A program made the position numbers and the translations under genes. 64,000 nucleotides of DNA from Psychroflexus lacisalsi. Its GTDB lineage: Bacteria; Bacteroidota; Bacteroidia; Flavobacteriales; Flavobacteriaceae. Below the pieces are notes generated by a model that ran no database searches, had not been told where the DNA came from, and saw nothing but the letters and a program-made list of their open reading frames with translations. The stretch covers positions 186,001 through 250,000 of the forward strand of contig NZ_JAIQYZ010000001.1 of the NCBI RefSeq assembly GCF_020164495.1, read 5' to 3'. Shown piece after piece: positions 57,658 through 64,000 of this stretch. Each line of letters starts with the position of its first letter. The stretch's first letter is position 1.

Positions 57658-60486
57658 ATGAAAAAAGTATTCTCTTTTCTTTTCTTGATGTTTTGTTTGT
57701 CCTCTTTTTCTCAAACTGTAATTACAGGAACAGTAAAAGATAATTCAGGAATTCCTTTGCCTGGTGCTAATGTTATAGTGATGGGTTCTGATGAAGGAAC
57801 GACTTCAGATTTTGACGGTAGATTTGAATTAAAAACAGATCGGGTCCCTCCTTTTGATATCGTGATTTCTTTTACGGGATTTGAAAACTCAACGGTAAAT
57901 ATTTTTAGTAAAACTCAAACGATTGAGGTGGAATTAGAACTGAGCAGTCAGCTCGATGAGGTTGTTATTTCAGCTTCAAGGACTCCAGAACGCGTTTTCG
58001 AATCTCCAGTTACCATTGAGCGATTCGGAATCAATGAGGTGAGAAACACTGCTTCCGCAGATTTTTATGGAGGACTTGAAAACCTGAAGGGAGTAGATAT
58101 CAATAAAAATAGTTTAACTTTTAGTTCTGTCAACACCAGAGGTTTTGCTGGATTTGCCAATGCAAGATTTATGCAACTTGTGGATGGAATGGACAACTCA
58201 GCTCCAGCGCTTAATTTTCCTTTAGGTAATTTGATTGGAATGATTGAAACTGATGTGCAAAGTGTTGAAATTTTACCAGGCGCATCATCTGGATTATACG
58301 GCGCAAACGCTTTCAATGGTATTTTATTTATGAGAAGTAAAAACCCATTCGATTTTTCTGGTATAAGTGGTTATGTAAAACAAGGGATTACTTCACAGGA
58401 AGCTGCTGGCGATAATTCTTTCACAGACGTTGGGATAAGAATAGCCCATAAATTCAGCGATAAATTTGCTGCTAAAGTCAATTTAGGTTACCTCAAAGGG
58501 ACTGACTGGTGGGCAACGAACCAGGAAGACAAATTGAACAGAGGACTGACAAGAGCAGATACAGATTACGATGGAATAAATGTTTACGGAGACGAAGTGT
58601 CTACAAATATAAGGAGCGCCTCAGGACTTGGTATTATACCAGATGTTGAGGTGAGTAGGACAGGTTATGATGAAGTGGATCTTACCAATTATAATGCAGA
58701 GAGCTTGAAAGCAGACTGGGGGTTGTATTATAGACCATGGGAAGATGATTTTGAGATACAATATGTTGGTAAAATAGGAAGTGGAAACACCATCTATCAG
58801 GGAGCCAACCGATATAACATTAAAGATTTTGTCCTTCAGCAGCATAAAATTGAGGTGAAAAACAACAATTTCTTTTTCAGAACTTATGTGAATATTGACG
58901 ATGCAGGAAATTCTTATGATATGGTTTTTACCGGGATTAACATCAATCGGGCCTGGAAAAGTGATTCTGACTGGTTTGGCGATTACATTCAAACTTATGC
59001 AGGAATAGAACTTACTGGTAATCCTCAAGGTTTAACCGACGCTCAAAAACACTCTCAAGCCCGTGCCGTTGCAGATGAAGTAATTGATCCTAATGGCGAT
59101 GATGGTATAGAAAGATTAATACCAGGTACTCCAGAATTTCAAAATGTTTTTGATCAGGTGGTACAAAACCCGGATTTAAGTCAGGGATCAAAATTTCAGG
59201 ACAATTCAAGATTTTACCATTCTGATGCCAATTATAACTTTGGACACTTATGGGACTTTGCAGAAGTACAGGTTGGTGGTTCGTTAAGAGTTTATGACCT
59301 CAACTCAGGCGGAACAATTTATACAGATAACGATGGAAGCATTGGATATTCTGAATTTGGACTTTATACTCAAATTCAAAAAGATGTGGAATTGTCAGAT
59401 TTAGTAAAATTGAAATTAACAGGCTCATTGAGGTATGACAAATCAGAATTATTTGACGGCTTCTTTTCGCCAAGGCTCTCCGCCGGATTTACCATCGCCG
59501 AAGATCATAATATAAGAGCTTCTTTCCAAACAGGTTTTAGAAATCCAACAACCCAGGATTTATATATAGGTCTTGATGTAGGAAGAGCTGTTTTAATAGG
59601 TAGCGCCTTTGATAACCCAGCAAGATACTCAAAGCAATTTAGTGTAGCACAAGGAAACCTGAGTCCTTTTGGAGCTGCTGTTTTGGGCTCACCGACTTTG
59701 GATCTTGACGGAACAGGGGCCTACGAAAATTCTTTTACGGCAAACTCTGTTAACCAGAATTTCTCTCAGTCAGGCAATCCCGCAGATCTTGAAATAGGAA
59801 ATTCCAGTCTTGCGACACCAGAGCAGGTTTCCTCATTTGAATTGGGCTACAGAGGAAAGATCGAAGGTTTTGTAATTGATGCATCCGTATATCACAATAG
59901 ATATAATGACTTCTTATCCAACGAAAATGTACTTGCTCCGTTTTATGGTGATGTGGAATTAACAGAAACCGTCCCAGGTACAAACACGCCTCTGGCAGTT
60001 GCCGCTATTGCCAACGGAGACTTTCAGGTCTTCCAAACTTATACCAATACAGAAGAGGAAGTTAGATCTTACGGAGGTGCTATAGGATTGTCTACAAAAG
60101 TTTTCGGTGGCTTTGACTTGAGCTCAAATTACACCTATGCCTTGCTAGACTTTGATGTAGCAGCAAATCCTAACGTAAGGTTAGGGTTTAATACTCCGGA
60201 ACATCAAGTGAAGACTTCATTTGGTCACACAGACCTTTTTGAAAACTTTGGCTTCAATGTAGCGTGGAGGTGGAGAGATAGTTATTTCTGGGAAGCGAGT
60301 TTTGGAGATGGAATTGTTCCTTCTTTCAATGTTTTCGATGCACAAGTGAATTACAGAATCCCGAAATATAAGTCTACACTCAAGCTTGGTGCTGCCAACA
60401 TATTACAAGACGAATATTTCACAGCATTTGGAACAGGCTTTATCGGCTCTCAGTATTATATTTCTTTGACCATAAATAACTTTTAA
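57658..60486 (+). CDS. TonB-dependent receptor
   Basis: Outer-membrane receptor of 942 residues. Signal peptide (about 1-18, ending SSFSQ), carboxypeptidase-regulatory-like domain (about 20-95), a TonB-box-like DEVVISASRTPE, then the plug (VNTRGFAGFANARFMQLVDG, and SVEILPGASSGLYGANAFNG) and a long barrel. There is no SusD neighbour. The next gene, 18 bases on, encodes an SGNH-hydrolase lipoprotein, and a FadL-like channel follows. An ester- or lipid-derived ligand is therefore a reasonable guess, but the receptor sequence itself does not show it. Confidence 0.92.
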   Translation: MKKVFSFLFLMFCLSSFSQTVITGTVKDNSGIPLPGANVIVMGSDEGTTSDFDGRFELKTDRVPPFDIVISFTGFENSTVNIFSKTQTIEVELELSSQLDEVVISASRTPERVFESPVTIERFGINEVRNTASADFYGGLENLKGVDINKNSLTFSSVNTRGFAGFANARFMQLVDGMDNSAPALNFPLGNLIGMIETDVQSVEILPGASSGLYGANAFNGILFMRSKNPFDFSGISGYVKQGITSQEAAGDNSFTDVGIRIAHKFSDKFAAKVNLGYLKGTDWWATNQEDKLNRGLTRADTDYDGINVYGDEVSTNIRSASGLGIIPDVEVSRTGYDEVDLTNYNAESLKADWGLYYRPWEDDFEIQYVGKIGSGNTIYQGANRYNIKDFVLQQHKIEVKNNNFFFRTYVNIDDAGNSYDMVFTGININRAWKSDSDWFGDYIQTYAGIELTGNPQGLTDAQKHSQARAVADEVIDPNGDDGIERLIPGTPEFQNVFDQVVQNPDLSQGSKFQDNSRFYHSDANYNFGHLWDFAEVQVGGSLRVYDLNSGGTIYTDNDGSIGYSEFGLYTQIQKDVELSDLVKLKLTGSLRYDKSELFDGFFSPRLSAGFTIAEDHNIRASFQTGFRNPTTQDLYIGLDVGRAVLIGSAFDNPARYSKQFSVAQGNLSPFGAAVLGSPTLDLDGTGAYENSFTANSVNQNFSQSGNPADLEIGNSSLATPEQVSSFELGYRGKIEGFVIDASVYHNRYNDFLSNENVLAPFYGDVELTETVPGTNTPLAVAAIANGDFQVFQTYTNTEEEVRSYGGAIGLSTKVFGGFDLSSNYTYALLDFDVAANPNVRLGFNTPEHQVKTSFGHTDLFENFGFNVAWRWRDSYFWEASFGDGIVPSFNVFDAQVNYRIPKYKSTLKLGAANILQDEYFTAFGTGFIGSQYYISLTINNF

Positions 60487-60504
60487 TTTTCTAAAATTTT
60501 TTAA

Positions 60505-62169
60505 ATGAAAAATTCTAAATATTTTATTCTCGCTTTTTTGATAATAAGCTTATGGGCATGTGAAAATGATGCTTTAGAGGATTATAAGGAAAGAGCATCT
60601 CAAGGTACTGGCGAGGACTTTGAAGAATTTACGGCTGGAAATGCTGATTTTTCAAACTATGTATCTTTAGGAAATTCTCTTACAGCTGGATTTTCTGATG
60701 GTGCTTTATACCGGATTTCACAGGAAAACTCAATGCCTTCTCTTTTATCAGGGCAATTTTCCTTGGTTGCCAATGGTGGTGCTTTTGTGCAGCCTTTAAT
60801 GAACGATAATATAGGTGGACTTTTAGCTGGAGGCTCACCGCTTCCAGGTTTCGGACCAAGGCTGGTTTTCGATGGTTCAGGTCCTGTGCCTCTTTCAAGT
60901 CTTGTGTCTGGTATTCAGCCTACAACAGATATCTTGGCTAATAATCCATCTGGACCTTTCAATAATCTAGGGGTTCCTGGTGCAAAAAGTTTTCACTTGC
61001 TGGCTCCAGGTTATGGTGACTTTTCCGGAGTAATCTCAAACCCTCCAACCGCCAATCCTTATTTTGTAAGGATGGCAAGTTCGCCACAAACTTCGGTTCT
61101 GGCAGATGCAATTGCACAGCAACCTTCTTTCTTCACATTATGGATAGGCAATAACGATGTGTTGGGGTATGCGCTTTCTGGTGGAGATGGTTCCGACCCA
61201 ATTACACCTGTAGCAGGTCCTCCGGGAGTTGGCTTTAGCCAGACTTATCAAGCTATAGTAGGTTCGCTCGTTGGTAATGTTCCCAACGTTCAAGGCGTTT
61301 TAGCCAACATTCCAAATGTTGCTGCTATACCGCATTTTACAACTGTCCCTCATAATCCTTTGGATCCGTCCAATCCAGATTTTGGAGCACAAATTCCTAC
61401 ATTGAATTCTATTTTTGGAGCTATAAATCAAGTTTTCCAGGCTTTAGGGGAAACTGAGAGAATTATAGAGTTTTCTTCAGATGCTGCGAACGCTGTTGTT
61501 ATCCAGGACGAAAACTTAGTCAATATTTCACTTCAAATATCTGGAGCTTTAGCTCCAAATCCACAGTTTATAGCTTTGGTAACAAGCTTTGGATTGCCAC
61601 CGCAGGCAGCTCCACAAGTAGCAGAATTACTTGGAAACACCTATGGTCAAGCAAGACAAGCTACTCCAGATGACTTGCTTGTTTTGCCTAGCAGTTCGAT
61701 TATAGGAACAGTTAACACGTCTAGAGTTGGATTTCTTATGTCTCAAGGACTTCCCCAGGCCTTAGCTGGTCAGTTTTCTGCTGAAGGAATCACTCTTCCC
61801 TTGGAAGACAAGTGGGTGTTACTTCCCGAAGAACAAGAAGATATTTTGAATGCAACAATCGAATTTAATCAGATTATTGAGCAGACTGCCAGTGCAAATG
61901 GTTTTGGTTTATTTGATTCCAATACTCTATTAGATCAGATCGCTTCTGTAGGTGTGGAACAAAATGATTTAATATTAACCTCAAATTTAGTGACCGGCGG
62001 AGCTTTTTCATTAGACGGAGTTCATCCAACTTCCAGAGGCTATGCTTTAATTGCTAATGAAATTCTTAAAGTTATTGATTCTACTTATGGGACAAACTTT
62101 GAAGCTTCAGGAAATCTTATTGACATTTCAAATTTCAATACGACGTATTCGCCAAGCTTACTGAATTAG
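60505..62169 (+). CDS. SGNH/GDSL hydrolase lipoprotein
   Basis: Surface or periplasmic esterase-type lipoprotein of 554 residues. The signal ends LWAC with Cys19. The SGNH blocks are visible: block I SLGNSLTAG (54-62, nucleophile Ser58, with Asn for the usual Asp), block II Gly near 156 in NLGVPGA, block III IGNND (214-218) and block V DGVH (504-507) with the catalytic Asp and His. Between blocks III and V lies a long insertion of about 280 residues, much larger than in small SGNH enzymes. It follows a TonB-dependent receptor by 18 bases and ends at a strong terminator. A related gene starts at 63683. Confidence 0.88.
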   Translation: MKNSKYFILAFLIISLWACENDALEDYKERASQGTGEDFEEFTAGNADFSNYVSLGNSLTAGFSDGALYRISQENSMPSLLSGQFSLVANGGAFVQPLMNDNIGGLLAGGSPLPGFGPRLVFDGSGPVPLSSLVSGIQPTTDILANNPSGPFNNLGVPGAKSFHLLAPGYGDFSGVISNPPTANPYFVRMASSPQTSVLADAIAQQPSFFTLWIGNNDVLGYALSGGDGSDPITPVAGPPGVGFSQTYQAIVGSLVGNVPNVQGVLANIPNVAAIPHFTTVPHNPLDPSNPDFGAQIPTLNSIFGAINQVFQALGETERIIEFSSDAANAVVIQDENLVNISLQISGALAPNPQFIALVTSFGLPPQAAPQVAELLGNTYGQARQATPDDLLVLPSSSIIGTVNTSRVGFLMSQGLPQALAGQFSAEGITLPLEDKWVLLPEEQEDILNATIEFNQIIEQTASANGFGLFDSNTLLDQIASVGVEQNDLILTSNLVTGGAFSLDGVHPTSRGYALIANEILKVIDSTYGTNFEASGNLIDISNFNTTYSPSLLN

Positions 62170-62208
62170 AGAAACACCAGACTTTATTAATATTCCTTTA
62201 AATAGCTC

Positions 62209-62241
62209 AAAAAAGCTTCGTTTTATAAACGAGGCTTTTTT
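62209..62241 (+). terminator. Intrinsic terminator of the TonB receptor-SGNH operon
   Basis: AAAAAAGCTTCGTTT (62209-62223) pairs with AAACGAGGCTTTTTT (62227-62241), with one G-U pair and a 3-base loop. The 3' arm provides the T tract. It separates the first hydrolase gene from the FadL gene. Confidence 0.8.
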
Positions 62242-62347
62242 AGTTAACAGCATTTATAATGAATAAAATTAAAGTTTTATCATCATTGATAATCAAATGC
62301 TTATAGACCTGAGTGCGATTCTATATTGAAAGAAAGCAGTCTTAGCG

Positions 62348-62377
62348 TTGTGAAATTATTAATAAATGATAAATTTG
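62348..62377 (+). promoter_or_regulatory. Promoter of the FadL-SGNH operon
   Basis: TTG (62348-62350) is followed after 19 bases by TAAATTTG (62370-62377), a good fit to TTG-N17-23-TAnnTTTG. The -7 box ends 39 bases before the FadL ATG, and the upstream operon is closed by a terminator. Confidence 0.55.
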
Positions 62378-62416
62378 GATACAAATTTTGGAATTTCACA
62401 ATAAAATAAATTCAAT

Positions 62417-63673
62417 ATGAAGAACTTTTTAATCTCAGGTTTACTTCTCATGTTAGCTTCAGCTACAGCTTATGCAGGAGGCTATCGAGTAGCAGCCCAA
62501 GGCCAAAGAGCTTTAGCGATGGGTCATGCCGGCGTAGGTGTGGTCAATAGTGCCGAAACAGCATTTTTTAACCCATCAGGTTTAGTGTACTTAGAAGATA
62601 AATTCACTGTTTCAGCTGGTATAACTGGTGTATTCTCAAACGTCAAGTGGCAAAATACATCTACGGGTCAATTTGCTGAAACATTGCAAGATCCTGGAAC
62701 ACCGTTTTATTTTCACGCTGCCTACAAAGTAAATGAGTGGTTAAGTTTAGGTTTATCCGTTTCAACTCCATACGGTAGTTCGGTAGAATGGGAACAAGAT
62801 TGGCCCGGGTCTCACTTGGTTAATGATATTAATCTTGCTGCAATTTTTATTCAACCTTTAGCCTCAATAAAGCTTTCAAAACACTTCAGTATTGGTGGTG
62901 GACCTATTTTCGTTACGGGTAATGTAAATTTCAATAGAAATGCCAACCGTACACTCACAGATGAACAGGGCAATAGATCGAACATTACCATTGACGATAC
63001 TGGCGTAAATAATACAGGATGGAGTGCGAGTTTTATGTTCACTCCTGTTGAAGAGTTAAGAATAGGGTTCAATTACAGATCAGAAATACTTCTCAATGCT
63101 GAAGGAGGTGAAGCTACCTTTGCTAACTTCCCTAATTCTACGCTTACTCCACAAAACGGAACGACTGAATTTGATGCTACTCTTCCATTGCCTGCTGAAT
63201 TAACTATTGGTTTTGCATATGAAATGAATGAAAAGTGGTTGTTTGCTTTTGACTACCAAAGAGCATTTTGGGAGGTTTACAACTCACTGGATATAGATTT
63301 TGCAAATCCTAATGTGGCAACTTCAATAAATCCAAGAAACTATAAAAATGCGTCTAGTTATAGGTTTGGTGCTCAGTATAAAGCAACAGATAATCTGACT
63401 TTAAGAGCAGGGTATTATTTTGATGAATCTCCAGTTCAGGAGGGATTTTTCGCTCCTGAAACTCCAAGAAATGATGGAAACGGATATACTGCCGGTCTAT
63501 CTTTTCAAATTTCAGAAAAATTCGCAGTTGATGCTTCCTTCCTTTATTTAAGATTTAAAGAAATTGATGCTTCATATGATTCTTATACAGAGAATGGGCA
63601 AACCGTTCCATTTGAAGGGACTTACAAGTCCAATGCATTTCTACCAGGTATCGGAGTAACTTATAAACTATAA
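62417..63673 (+). CDS. OmpP1/FadL family outer-membrane transporter
   Basis: Outer-membrane channel of 418 residues of the FadL family, which moves hydrophobic molecules such as long-chain fatty acids. Signal peptide (about 1-20, ending ATAYA). The N-terminal hatch GGYRVAAQGQRALAMGHAG and the conserved FFNPSGL, the counterpart of the FadL NPA motif, are followed by 14-strand-type barrel sequence ending LPGIGVTYKL. It begins a second transcription unit, and an SGNH-hydrolase gene starts nine bases after its stop. A role in taking up the hydrolysis product is inferred from context. Confidence 0.9.
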   Translation: MKNFLISGLLLMLASATAYAGGYRVAAQGQRALAMGHAGVGVVNSAETAFFNPSGLVYLEDKFTVSAGITGVFSNVKWQNTSTGQFAETLQDPGTPFYFHAAYKVNEWLSLGLSVSTPYGSSVEWEQDWPGSHLVNDINLAAIFIQPLASIKLSKHFSIGGGPIFVTGNVNFNRNANRTLTDEQGNRSNITIDDTGVNNTGWSASFMFTPVEELRIGFNYRSEILLNAEGGEATFANFPNSTLTPQNGTTEFDATLPLPAELTIGFAYEMNEKWLFAFDYQRAFWEVYNSLDIDFANPNVATSINPRNYKNASSYRFGAQYKATDNLTLRAGYYFDESPVQEGFFAPETPRNDGNGYTAGLSFQISEKFAVDASFLYLRFKEIDASYDSYTENGQTVPFEGTYKSNAFLPGIGVTYKL

Positions 63674-63682
63674 TCAGAAACA

Positions 63683-64000
63683 ATGAAAAACTATATAAAA
63701 TATTTACCCTTTTTAGCTTTTGGACTCATCGCTTGTGAGCCTGAGTTTGAAGAAGGTATTGAAGAAAACGAAGTCTATAATGCTGGTGAAGCAGATTTCT
63801 CTAACTACGTTTCACTAGGAAATTCACTTACCGCCGGTTATGCTGATAATGCTCTTTATGTGCAGGGACAGGAAAACTCTTTTCCAAATATTTTATCAGG
63901 TCAGTTTGAGCTTGTTGGTGGTGGAGAATTCACTCAGCCGCTGATGGCAGATAATCTTGGTGGATTGAAACTAAATGGTAATCAAATCACCAATAATAGA
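63683..64000 (+). CDS. SGNH/GDSL hydrolase lipoprotein, second copy, cut by window end
   Basis: Partial gene; 106 codons are visible with no stop before the window edge. It starts at ATG 63683, nine bases after the FadL stop. The signal ends GLIAC with Cys18, and block I reads SLGNSLTAGYADNALY with nucleophile Ser48. It closely follows the first hydrolase (60505-62169), including the segments DFSNYVSLGNSLTAG, QENS and GGAFVQPL versus GEFTQPL. The two are clear paralogs split between adjacent operons. The catalytic blocks further on lie outside the window. Confidence 0.87.
   Translation, partial: MKNYIKYLPFLAFGLIACEPEFEEGIEENEVYNAGEADFSNYVSLGNSLTAGYADNALYVQGQENSFPNILSGQFELVGGGEFTQPLMADNLGGLKLNGNQITNNR

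Noticed and set aside
57658-64000. Polysaccharide utilisation locus
   Set aside because: The TonB receptor has no SusD partner and there is no glycoside hydrolase; the hydrolases are SGNH esterase types.

Overview
The window is a stretch of chromosome from a member of the Bacteroidota, most likely a Flavobacteriaceae. The evidence is its gene families and its signals: GLPGLI proteins, DUF5689, DUF6089 and DUF4292 proteins, a PorP/SprF protein of type IX secretion, the Bat aerotolerance operon and several TonB-dependent receptors. The DNA is AT-rich, leaders mostly lack a clear Shine-Dalgarno sequence, and several leaders carry the TAnnTTTG -7 box. I see no rRNA, CRISPR array, insertion sequence, prophage or plasmid gene. 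One tRNA (Arg, anticodon CCT) is present.

Layout. (1) 273-8205: a TonB protein, tadA, a 68-residue secreted Cys-rich peptide gene closed by its own terminator, three tandem GLPGLI paralogs, a TonB-dependent barrel protein, tRNA-Arg and a small membrane protein. (2) 8269-13819: a secreted nuclease/phosphatase-fold lipoprotein, divergent from a TonB-dependent receptor and its DUF5689 lipoprotein, which looks like a surface scavenging module. (3) 14005-18507: a 1500-residue protein with four UvrA-type ABC cassettes, i.e. two UvrAs fused head to tail. (4) 18899-25878: an envelope operon of flippase, dut, an unknown gene, a sugar-phosphate nucleotidyltransferase, a TPR protein, a DUF4292 lipoprotein and an EnvC-like protein. 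(5) 26025-35039: the MoxR/Bat operon. (6) 35085-37651: a small exported protein, a SulP anion transporter and a beta-carbonic anhydrase.

(7) 37702-45474: core genes cvpA, pheS, a DMT transporter, gpsA, nadD, gmk, yicC and lpxB, with two small unknown genes. (8) 45562-48486: a NifU-type Fe-S protein with a doubled N-domain, a PorP/SprF protein and murI. (9) 48548-55618, minus strand: CBS protein, nadK, DUF6089, uppS, bamA and two ompH/skp genes, an outer-membrane biogenesis cluster. (10) 55698-57179: pdxJ and an alpha/beta hydrolase. (11) 57658 to the end: a TonB-dependent receptor, an SGNH-hydrolase lipoprotein, a FadL-type channel and a second SGNH-hydrolase lipoprotein cut by the window edge. 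These look like a module for cleaving and taking up an ester or lipid.

Most of the window is conserved housekeeping sequence. The parts that most deserve a second look are the peptide/terminator/GLPGLI array (2075-7585), the four-cassette UvrA-like protein (14005-18507), the TonB receptor/SGNH/FadL/SGNH module (57658-64000) and a GC-rich palindrome inside the 3' end of lpxB (45398-45437). All functional calls come from reading motifs and gene context; no database search was run.
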